Origin: Romanomermis culicivorax
Lineage: Eukaryota > Nematoda > Enoplea > Mermithida > Mermithidae
Assembly (NCBI GenBank): GCA_963922205.1
Contig: CAWUHX010000175.1
Span: 702,175-766,174, forward strand
Length of the DNA: 64,000 bases
Direction of reading: 5' to 3'
The notes below the pieces were generated by a model, which searched no databases, was not told the DNA's origin, and was given only the letters and a program-made list of their open reading frames with translations. Of this stretch, positions 11,173 through 26,100 are shown piece by piece; the first letter of the stretch is position 1; every line of letters starts with the position of its first letter. The translations under genes were made by a program, and so were the position numbers.

Positions 11173-14100
11173 TTAGAATAGCCTCCGACTAGAAGGATAT
11201 TTAACAAGTAACCAATTTCGCAAATGGTCAACGACGTGCATCCAACCAAGTTTCTCGTAAATCTGAAAAACAATAAGTACTGCCCGAATGAATCACGTGC
11301 TGTGGGTTCGGAGGTATACCTCAATAAATAAAATATATCTTTCTTTAGTAGATTTGTCGGACAACCCATTTTTCAAATATTTCAAAGCACGACCGTAATG
11401 TTGATGTGCAATGGCGCACTTAACGCAAAACATGAAAACCTGAATCGCAAAATTTTGTATAAAGCTTTTCCAACATACAACAATAATTCATACCTTTGGA
11501 TCATTCATGTCGCAAAATTTGGCCAGATCTACGAAAGTTTTGTTCAAATCTTCGGTCGTATATATCCTCGCAGAATCGTTTCCACATGGATAATTAGTCG
11601 ACGAGTCTATCGGCACGGTAGGTTCTTCGAGAGACGATAAGCCATTTGAATCGGCAAAGTCAGGAGTAGTTTTTGCACCTAAGGTCGCCAATAATTCTTT
11701 TTCATCAGTCTTCGATAGATCTGTAAACGAATCTTCTAGTCAACATCAGAAAAGCAACATTATATTGAAAATCATAACAAACCACTAAATCGAAAAAACT
11801 TTGTGATACAAATGTGCCTGGTGTCTAACCATCTTATAACGTTACTATGCTATAGCATTATTGTTATACATCACATTAAAGACAGACTACACCCTCGATT
11901 CTAATAAGCTTAGAATCAATATTATAATTGTAACGTGCACAAGAATTTCTACGCTGTGAAATGTGATTCATTTTTCGGAAACTTTTAGCCCTAAATCCAT
12001 AAATGTAATAATAGCTCAGTCGAGCAGTGTGGGGGTCTGCTATGCGCTGAATCGAGATTTTTTCGAAAATCCACATAATGATAGTCAAAAAATTTGTGGC
12101 GAAGGTGGTAGGGAGAGCGAAATTTCGGTATGTTGACTCCCACCTTTCTTAATGTGTGACTAAATTAATAACTTCAGTTCAAAGTTACCACTTTGCTTAG
12201 GTACACTACTGATCGATGATTCGATACAATCCTTTGACGCACTCTGTATTCCCGAACAAGATGAATTCGCTCGTTTTTCGAACGTATCAGCATCTTCGTC
12301 GTCTGATGTCCCGCGAATAAAAGCCAATTTCGATCGATTTTCGTCCAATCTATCAATGTTTGCGTTTCCCACATTTTCCGAACTGATCAATTTTAATAAT
12401 GAAGACGGAATTGTATCGGAATCAGATTTCTCTAATACTAGATCAGCAATAGCTAAACCTTTAGCCAAGAGAGCGTCAACTAAGTGCGAGCGTTTTCTGG
12501 TCATATCCCTGAAAGTTAAAATTGGGATAATGGACAGTAGAATTAAAATTTTGATTCCTCCAACGCTATTGCATGAAGAAGTTCCTAAAAATATTTCCGT
12601 AATTTTCGGGAGGAGAATCATTTCTTCACTTTCCCAAGGCACTACCTTTTGGCTAGTGATTAATTTGCTCATTTTCTTTTGTAAAAGGAAGATTACTTTT
12701 TAATTTTTTCGGCGTCACATGAGATGTTTTCCTTAGAGCCGAAATATTCCAATATACGCTTCTGATCAATCTTATCAATTATATGGCCGGCGACCTCAAT
12801 GATCTTTTCTTTGTTGCTATCGTAGCCCTCAAAATCAAAGATCGAATAAAATACATTGAAGCATTTTTGAAAAATGAGTTGAAACCAAGGTTTTTCCCGC
12901 ACGCCTTCACCCGCACCGTGCGAAAATGATCCAAATTTTTTCCGCACACAACAATTTTTTCAGTTCTAAGCTGAAATCATTTGAAAAATGCGCTAAACGA
13001 GCAAAAATTATAGATTGCCAAGAAAATCTTCAAGCGTAGGTATTCATTTTTCTCAGTTAAACAATATTATTTTCAAATGATTCAGCAAAAAAGTAGTAGC
13101 TATTGGCATTTCCATGATTAGAGCTAGAGATTTATAGATATGGCCACCAATGCTTTTTTCTGCATGTTAAGAGCATCCCCACCCAAATATTCTGATGTTT
13201 TCGGAGTAAGTAACCTACAAAAATATGGGAAAAGAGAAAATTCTAGTCAGGATAGTCACGATGAGCGACAAATTGGTGTTTTACAACAGTCGAAAGCATA
13301 TTAACCATAGATTTCTAATGAATTCTTATGATGTTAACATTTCTGCAATCCTGATTAGAGATATTGAATTTTATCTATTTTCTATTCCGGCACGGAGCAC
13401 AAGAAAATTTTTTGGGTTTCAACATTCTAAAACTCTGGAAAATGAATGTTAGTAACCTTTAAGGGTAAATTTAAATTAGAGTAATATACCGTAATGCCTC
13501 TCTCATTCCGACGCAAAGCGCTGGAAAATTTTTCGGGTTCTAATATTCCAAAACTCTGGAAAAATTTATCCTACCAAAAGAAATTGCTGAATAGAAACTC
13601 TATATCTACAGTAAAAATATGTCTTCAATCATCACCGTTTATAAATGCGTAAGTTCACGTTGAAAACGTTTGAAAAATTCCGAGCAAGTGAGAGAAAACA
13701 ATTGAAAGGATTGATGAAAAATCTCGGCAAAATATTGCCTCTTAACGAAAAACAAACGGGATGAGATAATTCAATTGATAGAAACTGCCGAAGGCTAATA
13801 AGTGAGAGCAGATATGCTAACGGCAGCGCCTGATAACAATGACTATTATACACGCACCGGAAAATTTTGAGAATTTGACCTTCTAAAGTTCACCAAAATG
13901 CATAGTTTTGGTTCTGAATTCCCAGAAATTTTTTCACGATGAAAACTACGCAAAAAATTTACTTCCTAATTTTCAATTTTTTCGTTCAAAACATCTCATT
14001 TGGGAAAGAGCGGTGCCCTACATAAAATAAAAGTTTTATATTTTTTGTCGAAATTTGTGAACTCACCACTTCCACATAAAAAAAATTTGTGTCTTCAAAG

Positions 14101-17100
14101 TTCATAAAACTTCGAGCAAGAGAAAGAATTTATGAAAATCGATAAAAAATCTCAATTTTCAACAAAATCCAAACCGAATACTGAAGATCACTCATTGATA
14201 AATGAGAAGAGGAACTTTAAATCATGAAAACCATGAACATTTATTTTTTTCGTTGCATAACATCAGAGAATTATGGAACACAGACGCAATTTTGGAAAAT
14301 GCGTTACCGGACATTGGAGCGCGGGTCAATAGAGCGCAGACATCAGAGCGTAGAGACAATAGAGCGCAGGGACAATAGAGCGCGGGATAATAGAGCGCAG
14401 GGACGTTAGAGCGCAGGCTAATAAGATCGCAGGGACATTAGAACGCAGGGACACTAGAGTGCAAAAACTGATTTTTTCGGACCGACGTTCCCTGGTCTGC
14501 AATGAACGCCAATTTTGAATTGTTTTCGAACATGAACAAAAAATATTAAGCAAGCAGCTTTATTTCAAAAGCTGACAAAAAACTGCGCGTGTCATTTCGA
14601 GTGCGAGTTAAAAATTCAAGATGAATTAAAACAACAAAATGAAACAATTTGATTCACAGGTTCAAAAGACAAATATTTGGGATTTTTTTTGTGTCTTTCT
14701 TAACTTTCGTATGAAAGATTCGATAGCACGAATAAGCATTGATTCCGTCCGAGACCGAACATTAGAGCGCGGGACAATAGAGCGCGGACATTAGAGCGCA
14801 GGGACATTAGAGCGCGGACATAAGAGCGCAGAGACTTTAGAGCGCAGGGACATTAGCGCGTAGGACAATAGAGGGCAGGACAATAGAGCGCAGGGACATT
14901 AGAGCGCATCAAATTTTAACCAACGTTCTATGATCTGCAATGAACGCGAATTTTTAAACATGAAAAAAGAATACTAAGCAAGCAGCTTTATTTCAAAAGC
15001 TGACAAAAAACTGCGCGTGTGATTCTGAATGTGAGTTGTAAATTCAAGATGAATTTGAAAGTAACAAGATGAAACAATTTTATTCAAAGATCTAATATTT
15101 GCGATTTTTTGTGTCTTTCGCATCTTTTAAAAAAATACATCATGGTGGAAAAATGCGTTGACCTGAACTTCTTCAGAAAAAGAAAAAATTTGAAGAAAGC
15201 ATTTTTGGGGTGCAATTTTTCACATTATTTAATTTTGGGCTTTTTTATTTTGCACTGATCTAATTTTTCTGTGCTCTATTTTCATGGCTCTAATGTCTCT
15301 GCGCTCTACTGTTCATGCTTTATCGTCCTGTTCTCTAATGTCCTTGCGCACTATTGTCCCAGTGGCCGACGCAAGAATTTGTTCGGTGGGAAAGGCGAAA
15401 TTTTTTTTTTTTATTTTTATATTTTTGTTAAATTATTTGCATCGACATACTAACGATTTTTTTCTTTTAATCTTACTTTTCTTTTTTCTCTTATTTTTTT
15501 CTTGCAATTTAAAAAAAACGAAAGGAAAAAAGAACGAAACAATGAGGTAACTGGCAAGAAAATAGATAATAGATGAAAGAAGAAAAAATTCGAAAAAAGT
15601 TAATTTTGGCTACAGTATTTAATTAAGTTTAGCAGGTTTCTAATAATTTGCGTTTAAGCATTATTTTGATAATCTTTATTTTTAGAGTATCAGTTCGGAG
15701 GCGCGGCCGCCCCCGCCCCTGCATCCGCCACTGTATTGTCATTAATGTCCGCGCTCTATTGTTCCTGCGCTCTAATGTCCCTGCGCTCTATTGTCCTGCG
15801 TTCTAATGTTCTTGCGCTCTATTGTCCGCGCTCTAATGTCCTTGCACTCTAATGTCCGCGCCCTATTGTCCCGCGCTCTAATGTCTCGGTACCGATTCCG
15901 CCGTCTATCTACTCACGAAGTGTTTTTAGAAATGGACTAAAGGCCAATCCCATTTGATCGACTGAATAAAAAAATGTAAAAAAATATGGTAAATGAGAAA
16001 GTGGACGTACAGTGAGATGTACAAAAATAAAAGAGAAAAAACACAAGAAAATAGAAAAAAAGAGAAAAACGATGTTATATAAAAAATGGAAGACGGAAAA
16101 AAGGAAGAAAAGCGAAATAAGAAAAAAAGAAAAAGGAAGAAAAAGAACAAAAACTGGAAAAAATACTCAATGGTGGAAAAATGCTTTGACCTGAAATTCT
16201 CCAGAGTCATGAAAAAATGTGAAGAAAGCATTTCTTAATTGAAATGTAGGTATTTTTCCAATTATTCTATTTTTGGCTTTTTTATTTTGCTCTGATATAG
16301 TTTTTCTGTGCTCTATTTTCCTGAGCTGTATTATCCCTGCGCTATAATGTACGCGCTCTAATGTCCGCGCTCTAATGTCTCGGTACTTTTAAAATGTATT
16401 CAAGAAACAAGTTGAAGTGGTAAACCCTCCTACCTGAGACCTCGGACACCCCTTCCTGGCCCGAAAAAAGGCTCAAACACCCCTACCTAAACTTTTTTGA
16501 AGGACATTTTTTTGATTATGTTTATGCATATCATATACGATAAACATGCTTGTGAAACTTTTTTTTGTTTTTTTACTCACTCCCCTCGATGAATAGTCCG
16601 AGTATCCTCCCTGGAAAATTCTTGCCGTGCATGTCTGTTCTAAATGGCACCAAAGTGCATCATCTCATCTATGCACGCCGAAAAAACTTCCGTTCTGTGC
16701 GGAAAATTCCCAGTCCGCACTATGCGGAAAAAACCTGCTCGAATCATCAAGTAAACAGGAAACCTATTTTAGGGTCCAAGAATGGTTAGCAAATCAAAAA
16801 ATCCGTCAAAAAAGGACTAAATCGACAAATTGAAGCAAAAATGACAAAAATTGCATCAATCAAGAGCCAAAAACAGCTGATCAAAATGTTGAAATCGGAC
16901 ACCATAAAAAGTGACTACAAAAACCAGAAGACTGCTGGCTTTTCTCAGCACTGTTGCAGATGCTTAGTTTTTACATTTTTTAAGAAAAATTTTCACTTAG
17001 ATCAGGGTAATGTTTGCAGTTGAAGCCGCGGATCCTCACTTTGTTGCGAATCTCCGGTTGAAAATCCAGCTCCGTACCTGTCGACTGAAATCTCTCATTC

Positions 17101-20100
17101 AAGCTAACGCCAATTTTAGATCGGATTTATGACGTAAAATTATTTCCGGAATGCTGATATTTCATTTACCTGTTCAGTTAAAGTCTTAATCCATGAAAAA
17201 TGGAGAGGCAAATAATCGTCATTGTCTTTTTTCAAGGATTCGTACAAAATTTTCGATTCTTCTTTATCGAATCTACTCAACCAATGAATTCTCAAATTTC
17301 TAATGGCATCTAACACAAAGAAATTTAGAAATCTTTTTCGTTGGCAACAGAGGGTAGTCTTACTTTCGTATCTAGTAGCCAATGACATTTCTTCAGTGTC
17401 TTCTTCATCTTTTTTTGACGTTTGCTTAGAAATCGAATCAGATATGATATAGCGAAAATCGAATTTGGAGGTTAGCTTTGCAGGATCATATTTTGACAAT
17501 GTCAGATGGCCTTCTAAAAAACATCCAACTGAGGATTCCTTCGGCAGCCTGAAATGCCAAAAAATTATGATTCGGATTCGATTCAATACAACATAGATGA
17601 AAGGATAACATTCAACTGAATTGGTTTGGTTTTCGGACCAAGTGAAAACTTTCTTCGTTTTCTAAAACAAAAAGTTCTATCGGAGATTCCTCTAAGAATA
17701 ATTTTTGGTTTTAAACATGACTTCGACCAGCATCAAAAAGTCAAAACGTCCGTTTAATTTTATAGTTTGGAAAAATTCTAATAATATGCAAATTACAAAT
17801 TAAAATAGACTACATTTTACTTGTCAGAAGCTAACGAATCCAAGTACAGAGGCACACTTTGCCCAGTGGGGATTAATTGCGAACAAAATTTCTTTGATTT
17901 CTGTACATAGTTTGCCCAGGAGGCGTAACAGTCAATAGAGATCGCTTTTTTCAGGCGATATTTGATAACTAATGTCATATCTTTGAATTTTTCCAACAAA
18001 TTCTTGTCGTCGTGACGTAACTGAAGTGACAAAACGTAATCGCCCTTTTCCAGCTTTTTACAGTACTAAAACAAATGAGTAACTGCGAACATTTCTCTGG
18101 AAGATAACTTTCAATACAATTTTAGGACTTTGAAATTTGTTTGAAGACAATTCATATTTGTTTTAGAATTTTATGCCGAAAAAAATAAGTAGTTTAATGG
18201 GGAAAATTCCTTCATCCATTCAGGTAAAGAATAGCGAACGGCCGATCCTCGGCTGGGGTATTTTCCGAAAATTTCCGAGACCTAGGAATTGTAACGTTAA
18301 GCATAGCATTGGACGATCAAAAAATGGCAAAAATGCGCAGACTCGATTATTTAACTGATGGTTGCACAAAACTCCACACTAAATATTTTTTCTCTTTATG
18401 AAAATTAGCGCTATGGTTTGAAAATATATCTTCTAATATGAAAATTATTCAATTGATATTGAGAATTGGTGATGGCATAATTGATTCGGGACGGTGTGAT
18501 TCGGAAAAAATGGTGCGAAACTTATATGCTTTTCAAATATTCTACAATTTTTAGTTTTATCGCCATGAAAAATTATGGCACTTTATTCTAGGAGAAAATG
18601 GGTCAAGCATGTATAGCCAGTAAGAACAAAAATACTTCGATTGTATTCATCTAACAAAGCTTACAGAGGGACATTAGCCGCTAACAAGAGCACACTTATG
18701 GGTATATTGAAAGTCACTTTAGTAATGGTAGACTTGAATGTGCTTAGCCACAATTTTGATTCATAAGAGGAGAATCATTATGATTACGTTTTGATAAAAT
18801 CGTTCAACCAAAGCCTCTACTGATAAACGATTCAATCTGGGAAATGTCGAAGTACCTACTTTCTAACTTCACTAGTCACAAGCATTAGGACTGCATATTA
18901 AATTATTCATCTCTAATGAAACTTGATTCTACATGCTGACTAATCATACTCAGTTGATCTGATTGTTTCATTTTCATTACATATTATAATTGACGTATAT
19001 ACATAATGACTTGAATAATCCCCAGCCTTGGCCAAAAGCTTTCCTCGGCTATTCCCTAGGAAAACCTTATACATGTGATTCAGGGGATGAGTGCCATAGG
19101 AACCCCCAGAAATCGTCGGCCATATGGTTAGCCATTGGTTGATTTGCCAATCCTATGATTAACCGCATCTTGGCCAGACCCCCCGACTTTTGGTCGGAAA
19201 AATACTGAAGAATATCAATTTTTTGATTAAAAAATGTCATTTTTTTAACAAAAATTGATCAACTATGGTTTTTTAAGGGAAAAATTATTTTTTTTCGTGA
19301 AGAAATTTAAAAAATCGAATTCTCTTTCTTTGAGGTCAACCCTAAACTTTTGGAAAATCGGTGACCCCCGACCCAAAAAAGTCGCTTGATCCCCTCAGAC
19401 CTCGAAGTGCCGTTAAATGTACGAAGAGAACAAAAATTCTATCGCCAAAAACAGCATTACCAGTGAGATAATGAAAAATTTCAGAGATCCTCCAACTTTT
19501 ATCGCGTATAATCATAAGCAGACTCACCCTAGAAGGATAGGCACCCCCTGCGCACACATATTCCTTGTTTTTAGTGAAAATCATCCAAAGGAAGCAACCA
19601 AACTGATTTTCGTACAAATAATCGCTAATCGATGGGAAAACGGGCGTTATTTCGCAAGAGGCGCTGACATTAAAATCATAATCGCAAATTAATCGATAAA
19701 TTTGATAACCATCCCGAAATAGATCACGGGGTCCCATAACACCGATTTTATTTTTCGACGGTCTAAAAATTCAAAATTTCAGTAGTCATGATCGAAAATA
19801 GAAAAAAAAACTTTCCCATACTTTATAGGTTTACATAAAGATGTTAAGGAAACTACCGGTTCAGCTTCCTCGTATAATAATTTCGATTGGAAATATAATC
19901 GTTGAACTCCGTCAGAAGAAAGCTTCAATCAAAAAAATATATTAACTTCGAGAAAGGTAAATAAGACAACGTAAAGCATTAACAGAGAAATTGTGTAGTA
20001 TAAACTGGACATTTCACGTGTAACATGTTTTACAACAAGAGGACGCTGCAAAAAAAATCCGACTTTTTCCTAAAAACCTTCCTTTCCTAGGAAATTTGAG

Positions 20101-23100
20101 ACGAGACCTGTAGCCAACTTTCTAGGCCAATGAGATCCACGAGGAAAAATTGATCTGTCACATATGCATGTATTAAAACAAGAACATCCAGCCTGAGCCA
20201 AAAATTAGGGGAATTTCTGGAGCGAAAGGGATTAACCAAAATTTTAACGAAAGGAGAAGACAGAGTTTCATTTTAAGATTTGTCTAAAACCGCGACCAGA
20301 ATTCTAATTCTAACGTTATGATGTAATATATTATGTGTAATCAATAATAATCATTATCAAACAATAATCATACAGGTCAGATGGAAATGTTTCTGACTTA
20401 CTTCCATCATTCGATTAGCTGAAACTTGTTTCTGTTGCAGGATAACATTCAGGCTTTCCTATGATATTAAGTGTTGACTACTCCTATTCCATAGGAAAAC
20501 CTAATTCTCGACAACAACTCTCATAACTAAATTTCACAGAAATTCATAATTTTTATTGATCTGAGACAGTCTTAATCAACTCCTGAAAATTGGAAATTTA
20601 TAATGTTTCTCGGAAACGGCGTTCAGCTTAACTTAGCAACATACCATATTGACGGATGGACATAAAGGTGTCAAACCCCTAAAATTTATTTCGAAACTTC
20701 CGTAGACATCGCCGACGCTTGACCACCATTTTGATAAACAAAGTTCTAACGTACGATTGCCCAAAACGGGAAAATGCGCGACAGTTTCGCCGTTTTTGGG
20801 TAAGAGCGTCATCTGTAATAACGAAGAGAAATAATATACAAAAACTGAGCGAATGCAAACTCAACACAGTACTTTATAACTTTCGGTCGATGATCGGCCT
20901 TTGTCCGGATATAACTGCATCGCATGAAAGGCGAACTGATTGTGGTTATCGAAGTTATTACAACGAAACTTCATAGCTGAGAGAAATAATACGGTCGTAC
21001 ATGTAACAACTACCTGAAACTGAGGGAGATATGCGGGCTTTTTAGGGGAGGTATCAGTTGACGCGGCTCATTTGAGGGAGAGTTTTAGAAGTAGTGAAAA
21101 ACTAATTTTAGTCTCAATATTGCTAAAAAAGTATAAAAACACGTGCCCAAGTCCTAAAAAGCCCATACAAAGCCCCTTTATGGCGCCAAAAGGTTGAATT
21201 TTTCCCAATGTTCGATAAAAATTGACCTTTTTAGCATAAAAATCGATAATTTTCAAGTTTTGGTTTGAAAAGAGCGAGGGTTCGAACAGCTGCCCTGAGT
21301 TTAGGTTGTCATCCATTCTTATTATCGTGGACACTATGGTACGTGATAACGTTCGGCAAAGAGGGGGGTTCACATAAAGTTTTACATACTGAATTACATG
21401 AATAAATACGGCATATTTATCATGGTGTCCACCACTTTTCCATAATGAAATTCCCTGACTTTTCCAGGTTTTTTCCAGAATTTTTTCACAATTTCCAGGT
21501 ATTTATTGATTTTGTTTCACACACGAGTGCTTTCAATAAAAATGAAATGAGCATTTTCAATGTGAAGATCGGGGTTAATCCAACTAGTTTGAAATGCAGC
21601 TTTTTTGGCCGGAATGAATATTATATAAATACGTAATGCTGCAACAAAATTTCAAAAGTATCTCGATATAGTGAAAAATGAAAGAATGTAAATGCGCATA
21701 GATATAACGTGAAAATAACAATAACACAATTTAATAAGCAAAATTCAATGGAAAATATTTCATAAAAAAGTTTACAGTATTAAAAATGTAAAGAATAAAA
21801 GAAAAAAAAGAAAAAAAAGAAAAAAAGGAGAAAAAAGAGGTCATCAGAGGAGTCCTAAGTACGAGTTTCGGCGCTCTAACTCCTAACCACTGTTTTTTTC
21901 CACATTTGCACTATAATGTGGGAAAAAAATCTGGAATATGGAAAAAATTTTTGAGGTCTTTCCACAAATGTGGAAGAAAAATTTGGGGTTTTCATATTGA
22001 AAAGATGCATTTTGGTGCATTTTAGGAGGTCCAAATCATCATTATTCATTAAGTAGCTCAGGCGCGGCTTTTATCATGTCTACCTTCATTCATCACTTAA
22101 TCTATAATAGTTTTCATCATCTTAAACGTAGTATATCATGTTTTAATTGGTAATCTTCAACATTTTAACATAATATTTAATGAAGATTCGCCTTTTTTCC
22201 TTTTGAGGAAATCAATACGTCAAGTCTCTATGCTTTTTGATGCGATTATTTCTTTGCTAACGTAAAATCAATTCAAAAGCTTCATGGAAATATCTTTCGG
22301 AAATTTATAGTCTTCTTACTCATATATTTTCGACCAAGTTCATGACAGTTTACAAATAAATTACAGATTTTAAAATTTTTCAAGTAAAATTCTAGAAATT
22401 ACGATTCTTGAACACAAAATTGGAATCTAATTCTTGAAATAAATGTTCGGAAAATTGATTTTCCAGCATCCCAGAATGTCAGTATACCCAAAAAAATTTC
22501 CGGCGCTTCGCGCTGGAAAGATTACCATCTATTTTGGGCTTTCACTTGTCATCATAGAGGACTTGACCATTGATTTCTTGTGTAATTCAAGTCATTGGAT
22601 AGTTTGCTGGAAAATTTGTTCAACAATGCTTGTAGATTAGGCTTTTAAGTCGAAAATTTCAATTTTTTCTCAAATTTTAATGAATTAACTTCTTTAAAAA
22701 CACTGGAAGGCTTGAAAAAGCTCAAAAACAGTGCGATAAAGCGTCTGTGAGCATTTTTAAGCCAAAAACGAGGATTTCAAGACGAAAAAAAATTTTTTCC
22801 ACATGTGGAAAAAAAATTTGACCCCTTTCCACATTTGTGGAAAAAAGTTCGTGGAAAAAAAACAGTGCTCCTAACCCATTAATGTGTTTGGTAGACATCT
22901 AAAATATAAACGTAGTTAATGTGTGTACTTGGACAATGGCTTGACGAGAGGCTTCATCGAATTATTTAAAAAACGTATCTGCCTGTGAAGTGATTATTTT
23001 GTTTGTGTGTTAATTTTATTTTTATCATTGAATTTTTTGTAATATTTTCGTAGAAGAAACTTTTTATAGGCTCGATTTAGTAGTGTTTCGATTAATTATC

Positions 23101-26100
23101 AGAAAATAGATTAAAGTTTGAAGAAAGTCTTTGAAAACGGTGTAATTCAAGATGCTCGAAAACTGTTGAAATATTCTGAAATTCTCCGACTTTTCCAGGT
23201 TTTCCAGGTTTTCCAGTACATTCTGAAATTCTCTGACTTTTCCAGGTTTTCTAGGTTTTCCAGGTACGGTGGACAGCCTGAATTCATCATTCTACTTGAA
23301 TTAATTTGAACATCGTGCACTTATTGAAAAATGTTCAAAAGATTTTGATTTGCACGTCATTTTTGATTAAAGTGACGTTTGATATTTGGCAGCTGTCTAG
23401 AGATGCAAAAAGTAAAAAAAATCCATTTTTGTAAGTCACCAATAATTATCAGCGTTAAACGGACCTGCTGAGAAATAATGTAAAGAAGATTCTCGAGAAT
23501 TTCGTATCAATTTGAGCAAACGCATATAGAAAATGAAGCGCCAGCGAGCTTTATACAAGGAATGTCCCAAGCACCGGCAACGGCCGGTGCCTAAGGTTTT
23601 TTTCAGATACTTGAATTTTGGAGAAACGTGTTTCAATAGCTCCAAGAAAAACCATTATCTTCTCCAACCGCTATATGCTGTTCATCAAAGCAAATAAGCC
23701 GCACGATTTTTGAATTGAAACTTGTAACTGTCGTGGTCAATGTCTCAAGTTTTGACGAAACAATTTTCTAAGGTCGTTCGACTTCGTTATTTGCACTTTT
23801 TCCCTGTTTGAAATCTTTGTTTTTTTCTGCTGCTTTTTGCTCGATTAAGTATTTTGTGTTAGCCTATGGATGGGTTGCCAAGTGCTTCTTCAAGCTGCAG
23901 TGCCCAAAGCCGTCTTTATGTTGACCACCTAGGCTAATTTCTTCAGTGCAATAGTTGCATATTGCCCTAGTTTCGTCAGTTGTCAAAATAGTAAAAAATT
24001 TCATAAACAGTAGAATGACTTTGGCCTATTTATTTGCAATAATAGATGCAGCGAAAACCAAAAGAGTAAGTACAATTCGATACGTAATTTTCAGTAGGTG
24101 GAAAACTTTATACAGTAGAAAAATGCTGAACTTCTACATAAGAACGGGAAAAACCAAAATCGTTGAAAAACATGATGCTTAATGCTTATCCAATGCCAAT
24201 TTGGACAAAATTGTATCGATACCTGAGTGCTCTGGAGAAATTTTGACCACTTAACCGGGTTATTGAAGAAAATTTTCAGCTGTCCCGTTTGCCATTCACT
24301 GACGCCAATTTTTTTGATTCATAGCAGTAATAAACCTACTAGTTTTTTCTGTATTGAACTTACTTTTATGGGTTCGCTGAATCACTCCTTTCAAAATAAG
24401 CGGAGTATATAATTTGTTTTTCCTGAAATGCTAGTAAATAATAGCAGTAGAAAGCATGTACAATTTTTTATTTTTAAATTTTTCTGCTGAACTACATGTC
24501 AAACAGGATGAAAAATTTCTGAGCTAACTAGCCCTCAACATTTTTTGAAAAAACTGTACCGTTTTTACCGTAAAAGCTTGCTGTGAAAGGTTCTTTGTCA
24601 TTTTTCCTGCTTCCGAGCATTTTATAAAAAACAGACTATAGGACTAGTCATTCTCTAGAATTTATTATAAAACTAAATTAAGGAATGTAACATGTGAAGA
24701 ACAAAGTAGTAAATATTGTTTATCAGACTCACGTACAAAAAGGTAACATTGATGATGAATATAAAAGGACACAAATTTCATAACTAGGTAAAAAAATCAT
24801 GTATGGTTGGCACCGTCATCGGCAGAAAAAGTGGCACCGGGTCACACTGTTTTTTCCCGGATCATCTTTCCACATCTGCGGAAAAACGCTAAAAAAATTT
24901 CCCACATTGTGGAAAATTTTTACATGCTTGATATTTGTAGCGGTAGTAACATTCAACATTAACGTGTTTAAATTAGGTACCTATGTACCAAGTGGTTATG
25001 AATTTTTTGAGACTAAACTTGTGAAACAGTGTTTTTGGACACTGAAAATGCAGGACTGTGCGTAAGATTTGCAATGATAGCGAACCGAACCTACTGCATA
25101 ATTACTGATGACCGAATGACGGTAGTGAAGATGATGATGCTGATGATTACATAGTGTTGAGCGATATTTTTCATTGATTGAATGAAATTTTACTATATTT
25201 GACGATAAATTTTGATACTTGAATCTGAATTCTTAATTATACTCAATCTGTCACCAAATACTCGAAAAAAATTTCCACACTTGTAGAAAGCCTCCAAATT
25301 TTTTTCCACATTTCAGATTTTTTTCCACAAAAAGTACCATTTGTGGGAAAAACAATGCCGGGACATCCTTACTTTATATACATAATATTTGCTTACACGC
25401 CCATTCGGCTCCATCAGGCACTAATATGAAATGACGGTATGCTATGGCAGGTTTGAATAAGATTTTGTCAACTGTAATGGAATAGCGGTTTGCGCTCGAT
25501 AATCTTTCTGGAACTATAACCGTAACTGGAAATCTCCACAATGGACCGATTTCGGGATGTTGCTCATCAAAAGCTAAAATCTGAATCAGAAGATGCTTGA
25601 ATCAAATGAAAGTAGTATCGCAGTGGAAGAAACTATGTGACTAGAAATATACAAAAAGCAGAAAGGACGAATAAACAAATATTGATGTTCAGCACGGGAA
25701 AAATCATTGGCCGACGAAGCCGGAAAATAGATGTATATCCAAAGAGATATTCAGTATTCTTGTATGTTTTGATTTTTGTGACCGGAAATCTAAATTCAGT
25801 GAATTTTCTATCGATTTTTTCAACTCTACCTCCGCATAATAAAAATTTGCTCAAATTCATGAAAAAATTCCATTTTTTCATAGGTTAAGAATGGAGTATC
25901 GAAAAATTAATGGCGAACCTTTTACATGATCTGGCATGAACTTAAAGTTATTACTTGAGCAAAATTCAGAGAATTAACTTTCAGGGAAGACATATCAATC
26001 TCCACGGTGAATGATTTCTGATTGTGAGCTATATTGAAATTTTTGGGGATATCGATCCAATTTTCTTTGCACTCCAATTTAAAGCGCTTTTCGAATCGTG

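Larger units (their letters stand above)
12828..17169. other. TPP2 intron 22, repeat-filled
   Basis: A 4.3-kb intron. 13330-14240 holds diverged copies of a family C-like repeat (motifs AAAATTTTTTGGG and ACCAAAATGCATAG). 14303-16385 is the composite iterated-motif element. 16020-16160 is a purine-rich low-complexity tract. 16425-16625 recurs in inverted orientation at about 36490-36690. Open frames in the low-complexity tracts are artefacts. Confidence 0.7.
20977..25396. other. TPP2 intron 15 (4.4 kb)
   Basis: It carries two elements with CACTGTTTTTTTCC termini, described separately. Around 21447-21500 and 23190-23265 there are short tandem runs of TGACTTTTCCAGGTTTT. No other gene is recognised in either orientation. 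Confidence 0.65.

Noticed and set aside
12356-12703. 115-codon plus-strand frame
   Set aside because: Antisense shadow of TPP2 exon 24, which has strong family similarity and valid splice sites.
15926-16231. Phe/Ser-rich and Lys-rich frames on both strands
   Set aside because: Products of a purine/pyrimidine low-complexity tract.
19417-19692. 91-codon plus-strand frame
   Set aside because: Antisense to TPP2 exon 19.
23436-23645. Possible extra TPP2 exon in intron 15
   Set aside because: Exon 15 joins exon 16 (20976) in correct phase with continuous family similarity, so no exon is missing here.
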